Shown here: positions 20,383-29,836 of the stretch, in pieces
Numbering within the stretch: position 1 is the stretch's first letter
Layout: the number at the start of each line of letters is the position of its first letter
DNA from: JBKCUI01 sp052161605
Lineage (GTDB): Bacteria > Planctomycetota > Planctomycetia > Pirellulales > Pirellulaceae
Assembly: GCA_052161605.1 (NCBI GenBank)
Contig: CP197409.1
Direction: 5' to 3' (one strand)
Length of the DNA: 64,000 bases
Made by a program: the position numbers and the translations under genes
Notes under the pieces: model-generated
Seen by the model: the letters and a program-made list of their open reading frames with translations, nothing else
Databases searched by the model: none
What the model was told of the DNA's origin: nothing

Positions 20383-21090
20383 ATGTTGAATCGTACTCGT
20401 GTCGTTTTCGTTACTTTGGTGCTGCTAACGCCTTTTGTGAAGGATGTTGGTCCGTTCGTTTCCACGAGTCAGGCCCAAGACGAAATGCGGGGCATGCCGC
20501 TGGTCTTTGCCGATGATTTTGAGAGCGGGAGGGGTAAGTGGGTAACAACGGATGATGCTTCTTGGGATTTGGTCGAGGCGGATGGTAACCATACGTTTTC
20601 GATCAATAAACGAGTCAGCGACTACACGCCAAAGCACCGTTCACCACACAATATCGCATGGATCAAGGATCTCGAGCTAGCGAGTTTCGCGATCAAGTTT
20701 AGGGTTCGAAGCACACTCGACACTGGGAATCATCGCGATTGTTGTGTGTTTTTCGCGAAACAGAATGCAGACCAATTCTACTATGTTCACTTGGGTGCCA
20801 AGCCAGACCCCGCGAGCGGTCAGATCATGATCGTCAACAACGCTCCTCGCAGTCCGTTAACCACTAACGAAAAGCCGGTTCCGTGGGATGACAAATGGCA
20901 CGAAGTAATGATCGTTCGTGATGCCAAGAGTGGTCTTATCGAAGTTTTCTTTGACGACATGGACGAACCACTCATGCAATGCAAAGACACAACCTTTCAA
21001 AAGGGTGGCATCGGACTAGGTTCGTTTGATGACCGAAACGAGTTTGATGATGTGCGAATTTACTCCGCGGATTTGACCAGCAAGGACTGA
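20383..21090 (+). CDS. secreted LamG/3-keto-disaccharide-hydrolase-like protein
   Basis: 235 residues with a signal peptide ending near TSQAQ and GGGAG before the ATG. The mature domain is a beta-sandwich of the LamG/DUF1080 type: FADDFESGRGKWV at the start, CVFFAKQNADQFYYVHLG in the middle, and GGIGLGSFDD near the end. Such domains bind or cleave glycans, or act as adhesion modules. I see no certain catalytic residues. It is probably periplasmic or extracellular. It stands alone between uup and the convergent subtilase gene. Confidence 0.8.
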   Translation: MLNRTRVVFVTLVLLTPFVKDVGPFVSTSQAQDEMRGMPLVFADDFESGRGKWVTTDDASWDLVEADGNHTFSINKRVSDYTPKHRSPHNIAWIKDLELASFAIKFRVRSTLDTGNHRDCCVFFAKQNADQFYYVHLGAKPDPASGQIMIVNNAPRSPLTTNEKPVPWDDKWHEVMIVRDAKSGLIEVFFDDMDEPLMQCKDTTFQKGGIGLGSFDDRNEFDDVRIYSADLTSKD

Positions 21091-21111
21091 TTACTTGCTT
21101 TGCTACGGAAT

Positions 21112-22536
21112 TTATCTGCGGTGTTTTATTCGTAATCGGATAATCGCAAATCCGGCGATCGAGGTGATAAGTAGGACCGTCCCCGGCTCAGGAACAGCCG
21201 TGATATTCCAAGCAATTCCAAATCGCGAATCGAGGTTCGAGCTAAGCCGTAGTGTGTAGCGACCGGCTTCAAGATTTCGAAGATAGAGATGCTCAACGTT
21301 GTCAACAGGCGAGTCACTAAAGAAGAGCTCCTGTCCTAAAGACAATCCATCATAGGTATGAAGCGATAGACGCATATCAGCCAGTCGAAACGAACCGACC
21401 GAGAAATCACCATTGGCATCGGAGTAATCTGCGTTCCAGGTGACCAGGATCGACGCGCTTTCAATCCCGCCGATAGTACTAAAGTTCCAATAGAGATCTT
21501 GCGATGAGCTGATCTCTCGATAGTCCCACCCTTTCAGACCGCTGTCACCGACAGTGAAGGTAGAACTGCCCTCGAATTGTCCACCCTCCAAGATGCGATA
21601 GCTGTTATAAACGTTGACTTGTCCTGCACCGAAGACGCTGTCTAGCGGGCGGGTGCTCGTGTTAGACCATGAGGGAAAGGGATCTTTGTCAGCGCCAGCC
21701 ATGATGATGGCTTTCATAGCCTCTGGGGCTTGTGCGTCATGGAACCCAAATGATTGTGCAGCAGAGTGAAGCAATGTCGCGGTAGAAGCTACAACGGGTG
21801 TTGCGTAGCTCGTAGCATTAAGGGGAGCAACGATATCAGGTTTGGTTCGGTGTGCACCGTTGATTGTGGTCACGCCTCGACTGTGATTCCCGTCGGAGCG
21901 ACCGACGACAATTGAGTTGTAGGACTGAGCGTAAATTTGGGGAAGTAAGCCAGTGCCGTTATTGAGGGCGACCACGTTCGTAAACTGATCCCGTTGGATG
22001 GTGTAGTCCATCCGAGCGTTGGCCTGGATCGCCAGAGGAAGATCGGCGGCGGCGAAGTTCGCTATGAAAGAATGATTGAGAACGCGAAAGGGAACAACGG
22101 TTGGATTCAACTGAGAGCCGACCGCTTGCTTGTTACCGATAAAGTCGTTCGCATAATACAACCCGATGTTGTCTACACCGGGCGTTATGCTTCGCTGATT
22201 TCCAAAGAAATAGCGAGCTACCTCGGTCGCGTGCGAAGAGATGCCGTTAGGGGTGATTTGACTCAGGTCAGTAATTGTTTTGCCCGTGAACTCAGCACCT
22301 GATGAATTGACCAAGTAGTGGTGTAGCGTCTGCGAACCGCTGGTATTGGCCTCAACCAGACCTACGCTTATACCAGTCCCGTTCGGTGCTGTTTTGCCCT
22401 CATCCGCTAGTTCAGAAACTAGCCGCGTGTATCCAATAGCGTCCTCAAAGTCTCGACCGATGCTAGCCGCAGAAAACAATGAGATGGCTATCCAGCTAAA
22501 GATAGCCTGAAAGAAACGAAGCTTTATCGTGTGCAT
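21112..22536 (-). CDS. PEP-CTERM subtilase (S8-like) with altered triad
   Basis: 474 residues from the ATG at 22536, which begins a signal peptide; the frame extends 22 codons further with no signal value. The S8 fold is suggested by SHATEVA (His region), ALNNGTG (oxyanion Asn region) and NATSYATPVVAS (Ser region). The usual Asp segment reads GLVEAN, so the Asp looks replaced by Glu. A C-terminal beta domain follows (about 330-440). The end is a PEP-CTERM sorting signal: VPEPGT, a hydrophobic helix and an Arg/Lys-rich tail. It is probably exported and processed by an exosortase-like system. It may be a degenerate peptidase. Confidence 0.85.
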   Translation of the reverse strand: MHTIKLRFFQAIFSWIAISLFSAASIGRDFEDAIGYTRLVSELADEGKTAPNGTGISVGLVEANTSGSQTLHHYLVNSSGAEFTGKTITDLSQITPNGISSHATEVARYFFGNQRSITPGVDNIGLYYANDFIGNKQAVGSQLNPTVVPFRVLNHSFIANFAAADLPLAIQANARMDYTIQRDQFTNVVALNNGTGLLPQIYAQSYNSIVVGRSDGNHSRGVTTINGAHRTKPDIVAPLNATSYATPVVASTATLLHSAAQSFGFHDAQAPEAMKAIIMAGADKDPFPSWSNTSTRPLDSVFGAGQVNVYNSYRILEGGQFEGSSTFTVGDSGLKGWDYREISSSQDLYWNFSTIGGIESASILVTWNADYSDANGDFSVGSFRLADMRLSLHTYDGLSLGQELFFSDSPVDNVEHLYLRNLEAGRYTLRLSSNLDSRFGIAWNITAVPEPGTVLLITSIAGFAIIRLRIKHRR

Positions 22537-22692
22537 CAAACTATCCCCAAAAAAAGCAGAGCATCTCCATATCATAGACTGTTGAGGAAAAAAACAAGGC
22601 AAAACTTATTGGCAGCTCAACCTTCAGCACTTTCACTCCGTGCCACAATCTGCGACAAGACCGTTGGTGTTACTGCGATTGCCGCTTACTTT

Positions 22693-23529
22693 TTAATCAG
22701 ACACCTTTTGATACACCCGGACCCAGTCAAGTTCCAGACGGCTCGGGAACGTTGTATCTGCATTCGGTGCTCCGACAAACCCGCCACCTACAGCGAGGTT
22801 GATCACCAAATGAAAGGGTTGATCGAACGGGGCGGGGAAAGGGCCGTTCTCAGACGACCATTTGTGTTGCGTTTGATAGAGATGACCATCTACATACCAA
22901 CGTATTTCCCCTTCTTCCCATTCTAAAGCGAACTCGTGAAAATCTTCGGTAAAGCTACCGACAGGCAGCTGATACTGAGTTCCGGAAAATTTGTTGTTGG
23001 GCCACAAGCCACCATAGTGCAGAGTTCCCCAAGCGACTCGGGGTTCCTGCCCTTTAAATTCCAGGATGTCGATCTCGCCACTCGCAGCCCACGTTCCGTA
23101 CTTTTCTTCGGTGGGCAACATCCAGATCGCAGGCCAAAGTCCTTGACCAGCGGGCATTTTCGCCCTGAACTCGAAGCGGCCATAGAGCCAGTCACCTCGA
23201 TTTTTTGATCGGATTCTTCCGGAGGAATAAAGGCGAGATGTCCCTGCGATGCTGGCGTTATCCTTGTGAGCCTCGATGATCAATCGACCATCCGCCACTC
23301 TCACGTTCTTGGTCCGATCGGTGTAGATCTGCTCCTCTTGGTTCCCGCCGCCGAAAGCATTGACCTCAATCTCCCACTTCGAAAAGTCAAGCTTTTCTCC
23401 GTCAAATTCGTCATTCCAGACCATCTTCCAAGCAGAATCTTGAGCTCTTGCCATCGGAACAAGCATCGCCCAGAAGACTAGTAGAGCAAGCACCTTTGTA
23501 GCTTGTAACTTTGCGTATTGTGCAGTCAT
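22693..23529 (-). CDS. secreted glycoside hydrolase family 16 (beta-glucanase/laminarinase-like)
   Basis: 278 residues. The signal peptide ends near ARAQ. The GH16 catalytic motif EIDILEF (pattern ExDxxE: nucleophile and acid/base Glu) sits near residue 130 after GLWPAIWMLP, and the C-terminal beta strands end in LDWVRVYQ. It should hydrolyse beta-1,3 or mixed-linkage glucans outside the cytoplasm, for example algal laminarin. Its ATG shares one base with the stop of rsmD, so the two are translationally coupled. Confidence 0.93.
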   Translation of the reverse strand: MTAQYAKLQATKVLALLVFWAMLVPMARAQDSAWKMVWNDEFDGEKLDFSKWEIEVNAFGGGNQEEQIYTDRTKNVRVADGRLIIEAHKDNASIAGTSRLYSSGRIRSKNRGDWLYGRFEFRAKMPAGQGLWPAIWMLPTEEKYGTWAASGEIDILEFKGQEPRVAWGTLHYGGLWPNNKFSGTQYQLPVGSFTEDFHEFALEWEEGEIRWYVDGHLYQTQHKWSSENGPFPAPFDQPFHLVINLAVGGGFVGAPNADTTFPSRLELDWVRVYQKVSD

Positions 23530-24119
23530 TAAGTTTTCTCCGCGATGGCCATTTTCGCAGGTTTGTAGTTACGAATATCCCATTCCAGGGTCGTTGGAAG
23601 CAGGGATAGCGGTGTTTTGTCTTCGAGCTCCACCGCGTACAACGAGCCCGCTGGGGATTTTTCTATCCAGGTCGACAACATACTTTTTAGGGCTTCACCT
23701 TGCGTTTCCCACAACGCGTAGGGCGGGCAACAAAAAACGATCCAAGGAACGGAATCCAAACGCAGGAACGAAAGGTTCTGTTCGAGCGTCTCGCTCCAGC
23801 GAATCACATCTTTCTGAAGCACCACGACCTTGTCTTTGATACCCAAAGATTCGCAATTTTTTCTAATGTCTAGGACTCCGTGGGCAAGCACGTCGAACAG
23901 GACTGCTCTCGTGGCACCGCGAGAAATGGCTTCAAAAGCCAAAACGCCCGTTCCTGCGAAAAGATCGAACGCGATCGAATCACCAAACGTACTGCCGAGC
24001 AGATTCATAACGGCTTCCCGTGTACGGTCCTTCATCGGACGTGTTCTCGGGTCGACGGTGAATTGTAGCTTGCGAGAACGCATGTCGCCGCCGATGATGC
24101 GTAGGCTGGTTTTTTCCAC
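23529..24119 (-). CDS. rsmD: RsmD-family 16S rRNA (guanine-N2)-methyltransferase
   Basis: 196 residues from the GTG at 24119, which fits the family length and puts LRIIGG near the N-terminus. A GTG at 24227 would add 36 unrelated residues. Motifs: RPMKDRTREAVMNLL and the SAM-binding FDLFAGTGVLAFEAISRGA. The catalytic loop reads CCPPY instead of the usual DPPY/NPPY. RsmD methylates G966 of 16S rRNA (E. coli numbering). The missing acidic residue before PPY deserves note. The start region lies opposite the promoter region of the divergent cyclophilin gene. Confidence 0.88.
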   Translation of the reverse strand: MEKTSLRIIGGDMRSRKLQFTVDPRTRPMKDRTREAVMNLLGSTFGDSIAFDLFAGTGVLAFEAISRGATRAVLFDVLAHGVLDIRKNCESLGIKDKVVVLQKDVIRWSETLEQNLSFLRLDSVPWIVFCCPPYALWETQGEALKSMLSTWIEKSPAGSLYAVELEDKTPLSLLPTTLEWDIRNYKPAKMAIAEKT

Positions 24120-24297
24120 GGGTGAATTCAGTATCCTTAAGGGTATTATGGGATGCCCCCGCACTCCCTCGACCTGCTTTTTCGCCAGAAATGGTCGGGA
24201 AATCGGGTGGGAAAGTGAATTAGTCACTATGATCCTAGCTCAAACCCGGGCTTTGAATAGGTTTGCACTCCGTTTGTTTCCTCAAGGAAATTGTAAT

Positions 24298-25731
24298 ATG
24301 GCTACCAGAGCATTTTTGCTCGGACTTAGTTTGTCCTCGTTTTCATTCCCGTACTTGATAGATAACGCACTGGGCCAGGAACCTCCCAGGACCTCTCCCC
24401 GCCCGGACATTCCTTGGTTAAATGAAGAGATTTTCAAGTCGCTTGAGCCACAGCTCAGAGAAAGGCAAAAAAACCCTCCGATCGATTTCATGAAGAACTT
24501 AGAGGGTAAGCCCAAAGGGCCCCTAAGTCCCGAGCAACGCATGATCATCAAGGCTGAGTCAGAACTGATGGATAGTGCGGAATCGATCGCAAGAGAAATG
24601 GGGTTCGGCACTGTGTCAGAGGACGATCAAACCCCTTTGGCAATCGAGTACCGTGCTGTCTTGAAGGCATTTCACGAGTCGTCGGCGGATTTGGTAGCGG
24701 CCAGGAATCGACAAATATTGGCTTACAAACTTACGCCAGACCAAATTACCTCTCTCGAGGAAGTGTGGCATCAAACAATCGCCACCGCTGCAAAAAACAA
24801 AAGAGCTTGGATACAAAAAGGGGCGGAATTGTATGCATCGAACCCCGAAGTTTATGGGAATTTGGGCCAAACGGTGCTGGAAGCATTTTTGTTCGACATG
24901 CAGCATGATCGGTTTGATGGTTGGGTCGATCCTCTTATGGCTATCGTTTCGACTGAAGGGCCACTTGTAACCGAAGAAGTTTTGCTTTTGGGTATCACTG
25001 CATGCCTAGCAAACAATCGCTACACCGAAGCCGGCTCACTATTCGATCTACTTCGAGCGCGAGGGCTCATGGATGAAAACAAGGAGCGTTTCGCGACCGC
25101 ACTCCCTGACCAACAGGCCAAATGGAATCAGGAGCTAGATCGAAGAAAAGCGGATAGCGAGCGGGATGACAACCCAATCGTTGAATTGCGAACCACTAAA
25201 GGAATCATGAAGATCGAATTGTTCGAGGACGACGCCCCCGAAGCGGTAAACAGTTTCATCTATCTTGTTGAACGTAGGTTCTACGATCTCAAACCATTTT
25301 TTCGCGTCGAGAAAGGGTTGGTTGCTCAAACAGGTTGCGAAAAGGGGGACGGTTCTGGCAGTGCTGGCTACACGTTTAAGGGGGAAGCGGATTTGCCAAA
25401 CAAGCGTTTTCACTTTCGAGGTAGCTTGGCAGTCGCTCTCGGAGGCGACGGCCAAGGTAACGTTCTGCCCGATTCTGGGAGTTCACAGTTTTACATTGCG
25501 AAGACCGATTTGCCTCACCTCGACGAAGATTACACCGTATTTGGTCGGGTGGTCGAAGGAATTGACTCGCTCGGGCTCCTGCGACAACTTAATCTCGGTA
25601 ACAAGGAGGAGCGTGAAGCGAAAAAGCGACCAGATATCATTATAAGCGCCAAAGTGATTCGAAAACGCAATCACGACTACAAACCGACCCCTGTGTCTGG
25701 CAAAGTTTTTGGCCTTACAAATTCTCCATAG
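24298..25731 (+). CDS. secreted cyclophilin-type peptidyl-prolyl isomerase with helical N-domain
   Basis: 477 residues from the ATG at 24298, preceded by AAGGAA. A signal peptide ends near NALGQ. About 270 residues of helical sequence follow without a recognised domain, then a cyclophilin domain (about 290-460): VELRTTKGIMKIELFEDDAPEAVNSF, FFRVEKG, SSQFYIAKTDLPHLDEDYTVFGRVVEG. It should catalyse prolyl cis-trans isomerisation in the periplasm and may act as a folding chaperone. It is divergent from rsmD. Confidence 0.9.
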   Translation: MATRAFLLGLSLSSFSFPYLIDNALGQEPPRTSPRPDIPWLNEEIFKSLEPQLRERQKNPPIDFMKNLEGKPKGPLSPEQRMIIKAESELMDSAESIAREMGFGTVSEDDQTPLAIEYRAVLKAFHESSADLVAARNRQILAYKLTPDQITSLEEVWHQTIATAAKNKRAWIQKGAELYASNPEVYGNLGQTVLEAFLFDMQHDRFDGWVDPLMAIVSTEGPLVTEEVLLLGITACLANNRYTEAGSLFDLLRARGLMDENKERFATALPDQQAKWNQELDRRKADSERDDNPIVELRTTKGIMKIELFEDDAPEAVNSFIYLVERRFYDLKPFFRVEKGLVAQTGCEKGDGSGSAGYTFKGEADLPNKRFHFRGSLAVALGGDGQGNVLPDSGSSQFYIAKTDLPHLDEDYTVFGRVVEGIDSLGLLRQLNLGNKEEREAKKRPDIIISAKVIRKRNHDYKPTPVSGKVFGLTNSP

Positions 25732-26002
25732 CCCGATTGGTTTTGTTGGCCGATAGCGAGGATGCTACCCGATCATCCATCAGCTTTCAGCTGCGGCGGC
25801 GTCAGAGGGGGTCTTTTGTGCCCAAAAATGGGGCGTAGGTGAAGGAATCCAACTTTTTTGGAGATCGCCTATTGAACGGATGGGGCTTCTTGTCGTATAC
25901 TTTGGAATCAGCGTCTGCGGATGATAGTCGCAGCAGGCAAGAACTCAGTCGCTGTTTTGATTTTTTTCTTTTCCTTGTTTCTGTTCAGGCGATCGCCTCA
26001 CA

Positions 26003-26392
26003 ATGTCTCGCTCCTCGAAACCCTCGACCTTACTACTGATAGCTGCAAAGCTAGCGGTGATGATTTTGGTCGTTGGATTGTCGGCGTCTCGAGGGCATGC
26101 GAGTTGCGGTGATTACTTGGAGCATAAACAGTTCGGAAAGGGTGATAACCCATTCGATCCTCCGCTAAACCGTGATCCTGGGGAACGTTGTCGTAACGGG
26201 GAATGCCATCGTGCGCCAACTCCACTGCCTGTTGATCCGTTAAGCTTACGAGTCACCGTCCGTGAAATTTCTGCGGCAACGGCTCCCAATTTTAGCGTGG
26301 AAGAGTCGGACAAAGAGGAATGGAGTTTAGTCATCCAGACCGAGCCGAATTCTGTGTTTCACGGCGTCCCTCTGAAACCGCCAATTCTTTAA
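26003..26392 (+). CDS. small secreted protein, unknown
   Basis: 129 residues. A signal peptide (LLLIAAKLAVMILVVGLSASRGHAS) is followed by CGDYLEH and a short Cys-containing segment (RCRNGECHR), giving three Cys in the mature protein. No known domain. A perfect 12-base palindrome (AGGCGATCGCCT) lies just before the ATG. Long T-rich sequence upstream gives no clear promoter. I have no functional assignment. Confidence 0.6.
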   Translation: MSRSSKPSTLLLIAAKLAVMILVVGLSASRGHASCGDYLEHKQFGKGDNPFDPPLNRDPGERCRNGECHRAPTPLPVDPLSLRVTVREISAATAPNFSVEESDKEEWSLVIQTEPNSVFHGVPLKPPIL

Positions 26393-26748
26393 TCGCTCGC
26401 GCAGAGCGTTTTGTGTTGCGCGTTGTGCTGCGATGTTTCGTTTTCCAGCGGAATACATCGATCTCTCCTTCTACGAGTAAATCGTTTGCAGTGAGTTCTA
26501 TGCGGCCACGCCATGTTCAAAGCGGAGTTTTTCTGTCCGGTAAGTCTTGAAGATTGCCTCGTGCGTCTTGACTCGCTCGGCTCTGACGGAACTCGGTATT
26601 CACGCGACTTCTTTTTCGACAAATTCCATGCAGGTGGGCTGAATGCTGCCTGCTCAAGAACACCAATTCGTGGATGAACCTTGGTTTTTATCAATCATTC
26701 TTACGTCGACTCCATCATTACTTATCAACCTATCAGAGGGTTTTCATT
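26393..26748. other. intergenic region, no feature seen
   Basis: 356 bases between the small secreted protein and the first DUF1559 gene. No credible reading frame, RNA gene or terminator was seen. An AGAGGG ribosome-binding-like sequence lies before the ATG at 26749, and the promoter of the DUF1559 module is presumably here. Confidence 0.5.
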
Positions 26749-27726
26749 ATGTCCTATAAGACTTTAGCTCGTGTCCGTCGCGGTTTTACACTCGTTGAAT
26801 TGCTCGTCGTCATCGCCATCATCGGTATCTTGGTCGGATTGCTACTACCTGCGGTGCAAGCGGCCAGGGAAGCGGCACGACGCATGCAGTGCGGCAATAA
26901 CATCAAGCAACTCGGCTTAGCAGTTCTCAACTACGAATCTGCTTTCAAGCGATTACCTGCTGGCCGAACCGCCGGAACTAACTTTTCGGCGTTCGCTGCT
27001 ATCGCTCCCTTTATGGAGCAGACAAACACCTACAACCTGATCGACTTTGCAGTAAGCTCCAATCATGTGAACAATACTGCAGCCCGAAGTGTTCAGATTC
27101 CTACACTTCTTTGTCCCTCGGATCGGATTCAGATCATTCCGGTTGTCGGCTGGGCTGGAACCAACTATCGTACCAACCAAGGGGCTACGATTCTTAACAG
27201 CTTGCCGTCGACGACCCCAGGGGGCACGAATTTTGGTATGCCAGAACCCAACGGGCCGATGATTCCTGACCGCTATCGATCGCTTGGCAGCATCACCGAC
27301 GGCCTTTCGAACACCGCCGCGATAAGCGAGCATGGTCTGGGGGATTTCAGCAACGCAGTTGCTTCGATAACCGACACGTTTCGGCCTGGAACTTATCCCA
27401 ATACGCTTGACGAAGCTGTTCAGCAATGTAACGCAATCGACATCACCAACTTGAGCTTTCAAGGCAATAGCAATGTGGGGGCTCCTTGGACTTTGGGAGG
27501 CCACACGGCCTCAAATTACTTTCACGTAGCCCCACCGAACGGGCGATCGTGCATGTTCCCGCCACAGCGAATCGCGACCTCTGCCAAGAGTTATCACACT
27601 GGCGGCGTACAAGTAGGACGTTGCGATGGATCGGTTGGGTTTATCAACCAGAACATCAATTTGGATGTTTGGAGAGCATTTGGTTCCATCAACGGTGGCG
27701 AAACTCTGACTGGAGAGATTGACTAA
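26749..27726 (+). CDS. DUF1559 prepilin-like secreted protein, copy 1
   Basis: 325 residues from the ATG at 26749. The N-terminus is a type IV pilin/pseudopilin signal: RRGFTLVELLVVIAIIGIL with cleavage expected after the Gly and the Glu at +5. The DUF1559 signature follows (REAARRMQCGNNIKQLGLA) and the C-terminal H-x-DG region is present (YHTGGVQVGRCDGSVGFI). These proteins are strongly expanded in planctomycetes and are thought to be exported through a pseudopilin pathway; function is unknown. The stop shares one base with the start of the next lipoprotein. A paralogue lies at 29837. Confidence 0.95.
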   Translation: MSYKTLARVRRGFTLVELLVVIAIIGILVGLLLPAVQAAREAARRMQCGNNIKQLGLAVLNYESAFKRLPAGRTAGTNFSAFAAIAPFMEQTNTYNLIDFAVSSNHVNNTAARSVQIPTLLCPSDRIQIIPVVGWAGTNYRTNQGATILNSLPSTTPGGTNFGMPEPNGPMIPDRYRSLGSITDGLSNTAAISEHGLGDFSNAVASITDTFRPGTYPNTLDEAVQQCNAIDITNLSFQGNSNVGAPWTLGGHTASNYFHVAPPNGRSCMFPPQRIATSAKSYHTGGVQVGRCDGSVGFINQNINLDVWRAFGSINGGETLTGEID

Positions 27727-28127
27727 TGCATCGAGGCACTGCCAAATCCAGAGAGCGTATTTTGTGGATTTTAGGTTTCTTGCTCATAGGTGCACTTGGT
27801 TGTTCCAGTGCACCCAAGGTTGCGGATTCAGATCCCGCCAAAGCAAAGGAAGTCGCTACGACGATTCTCGAATCTTGGAAGAGTGGTGGGACGATGGACT
27901 CGCTCCAGAAGCAATCTCCACCGATCTATGCAGTGATCGACCTTTGGAAAAATGGCCACACTCTCGATTCCTACGAGATCATCGGGGATGGTGAGATGCT
28001 GGGACCGAATGTTCGGCTCCAGGTTCGATTTCAATGCCAGGACAAAGCTGGCAAGAAAGTGGACCGAACCATCAATTATCTGGTGACCACGACTCCAGCC
28101 ATCACATTTATCAAAGAAGACGGTTAA
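27726..28127 (+). CDS. small lipoprotein, copy 1 of the DUF1559-linked pair
   Basis: 133 residues. A lipoprotein signal ends in GALGC, giving a lipidated Cys and a mature protein of about 108 residues. It shares with the 127-residue protein at 30816 the sequence LESWK near the start and a similar C-terminal half (NYLVTTTPA versus YYIVGTAPA), so the two are paralogues in equivalent positions. The start overlaps the upstream DUF1559 stop by one base, so the pair is coupled. Function unknown. Confidence 0.85.
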   Translation: MHRGTAKSRERILWILGFLLIGALGCSSAPKVADSDPAKAKEVATTILESWKSGGTMDSLQKQSPPIYAVIDLWKNGHTLDSYEIIGDGEMLGPNVRLQVRFQCQDKAGKKVDRTINYLVTTTPAITFIKEDG

Positions 28128-28238
28128 GTAGCCAATTCTATCGATTGCGAATCACTATTCCCTTGTGCCTGACTAATTTCAGGACGAGGGGACGCACGTA
28201 CCTGTCCAACGAATTCTATAATCCAAGTGCTAATCAAA

Positions 28239-29660
28239 ATGCAAAAGAATATAATTACAGCATTGATCATAAGTGGTCTGTTCAGTCAAACAGGGATCGC
28301 CGGGGACGAGGGTGTGCCACGCCCCACGCCCTTGACTCGTCCCTTGCTCAAGCAATGGCTCGAGAGCGTAAAACAGAGAGAACCAAGAATACCACTTCCC
28401 GAGCTTACCGAAGAAGACAAAATTGCTTTGGGGCAACAATCCGACAGTTACGAGGCTCGGCTTAAACATCATTACCTGAACGGCATAGAAGCCTCTCGAG
28501 GGAGTGCTGTTCCTCCACAACAAAATTCCACACCGAATCGAGCGAGGGAATCCGATCCCGCATTCTCTCTCGATAACGCGTTCAAGGTGGAACTCTTTTG
28601 GATCGTGTCTCGGGTCAATAATTGCCAGTATTGCATCGGTCACCAAGAATCCAAGTTATTGGGGGCCGGGAAATCCGAGGATGAGATTGCATCACTCGAC
28701 GGAGACTGGAAAGAGCAACCGGAGGGAAAACGAGTTGCATTTCAGTTTGCTAAGAAGTTTACCAACCAACCATACTTGCTCTCGGACCAAGACATCAAAA
28801 GCTTGCAACGCCATTATACTGACTTGCAAATTTTGGAAATGATCCTTTCGATGTGTGGTAACAATTCTATCAACCGTTGGAAAGAAGCGGTTGCCGTCCC
28901 ACAAAGAGCAGACGAAGGTGGCTACTCTCGCATGGCCAGTTTGGGAGGGGGGCGGGGCGAGCCAAACCCCAATCTTCCACGAGGTACTTATTTGACTCCG
29001 ACCTCTTCTGAGTATGAATTTCGAATCTCCTCTTTGTTTGACACGACAGGTATCGATATAGACCGGGACAATCTGTTACCAACACGAGCCGAGAGCCGAG
29101 TTTTAGAGTCCCGTGAGGATACCCTAAAGGAGTTGGCTCGTGCGAGTACACGTCAGGCTCGCATTCCACTCATCTCTAAGAAGGAAACGGTGGAGTTATT
29201 CCCGAATATTTCGTCAACAACGGAAGATGTGCCGAATTGGGCGCGCCTTTTGGCCAACTTCCCGCTTGCGGGCAAGTCGAGAGTAAGCTCGATTCTTGCA
29301 GCCGAAAGGGGAGGAGATATCTCAGCTTTGCTCAAGGCGCAATTGGCGTGGATTGCTGCGAGGCAAGATGGGGCCTGGTATGCGGCGGCCCATGCGATGA
29401 AGACCATGAAAGAGCTTGGGTTATCGGAAGACCAAATCTTTGCTTTAGACGGAAATCTGGAGGATTTTCCTGCTCGCGAGCAATCACTGTATGTCCTTGC
29501 AAAGAATCTCGCAGCATCTCCCGTGATCCTTACGACGGAACAAGTAGCAGAGGCGGTTAAGAGCGCTGGGCCGCGAGATACCGTTCAAGCCATAAGCTAT
29601 ATCTGCTCTCGAGCTAGTTTCAACAGGTTGACCGAAGCGGTTGGTCTACCCGTCGAGTAA
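28239..29660 (+). CDS. secreted two-domain AhpD/carboxymuconolactone-decarboxylase-like protein
   Basis: 473 residues from the ATG at 28239 (a GTG at 28227 is possible), with a signal peptide ending near TGIAG. The first domain has a CxxC motif, NNCQYCIGHQE (C129, C132, H135), of the AhpD/peroxidase-related type. The second (from about 360) has the same helical pattern but ARQDGAWYAAAHAM at that place, so no Cys. AhpD-like proteins use the Cys pair for peroxide or disulfide chemistry; here it would act outside the cytoplasm. The whole protein matches the C-terminal half of the 919-residue protein at 33874. Confidence 0.85.
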   Translation: MQKNIITALIISGLFSQTGIAGDEGVPRPTPLTRPLLKQWLESVKQREPRIPLPELTEEDKIALGQQSDSYEARLKHHYLNGIEASRGSAVPPQQNSTPNRARESDPAFSLDNAFKVELFWIVSRVNNCQYCIGHQESKLLGAGKSEDEIASLDGDWKEQPEGKRVAFQFAKKFTNQPYLLSDQDIKSLQRHYTDLQILEMILSMCGNNSINRWKEAVAVPQRADEGGYSRMASLGGGRGEPNPNLPRGTYLTPTSSEYEFRISSLFDTTGIDIDRDNLLPTRAESRVLESREDTLKELARASTRQARIPLISKKETVELFPNISSTTEDVPNWARLLANFPLAGKSRVSSILAAERGGDISALLKAQLAWIAARQDGAWYAAAHAMKTMKELGLSEDQIFALDGNLEDFPAREQSLYVLAKNLAASPVILTTEQVAEAVKSAGPRDTVQAISYICSRASFNRLTEAVGLPVE

Positions 29661-29836
29661 GTCTTTGTAAAAAGACACGCATGCTTTGGCGTTTTGATTT
29701 ATTAGCAGCGTAATTCACACTTCTTGGATATCGATCTACCGGCGAAGTGCTGGCTGCGAAAAGCGGTCTCACGCAACTCTCCGATCGATTTTGCGAACTA
29801 CAGAATAAAAACAATCAATATGAGAAACCATCTATC

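Noticed and set aside
26393..26748. Short frame of 76 codons (26320-26550) and a minus-strand frame of 101 codons
   Set aside because: No ribosome-binding site, signal or domain; one overlaps the preceding gene in another frame.
26953..27504. Minus-strand frame of 183 codons
   Set aside because: It lies inside the DUF1559 gene on the other strand, which is clearly coding.
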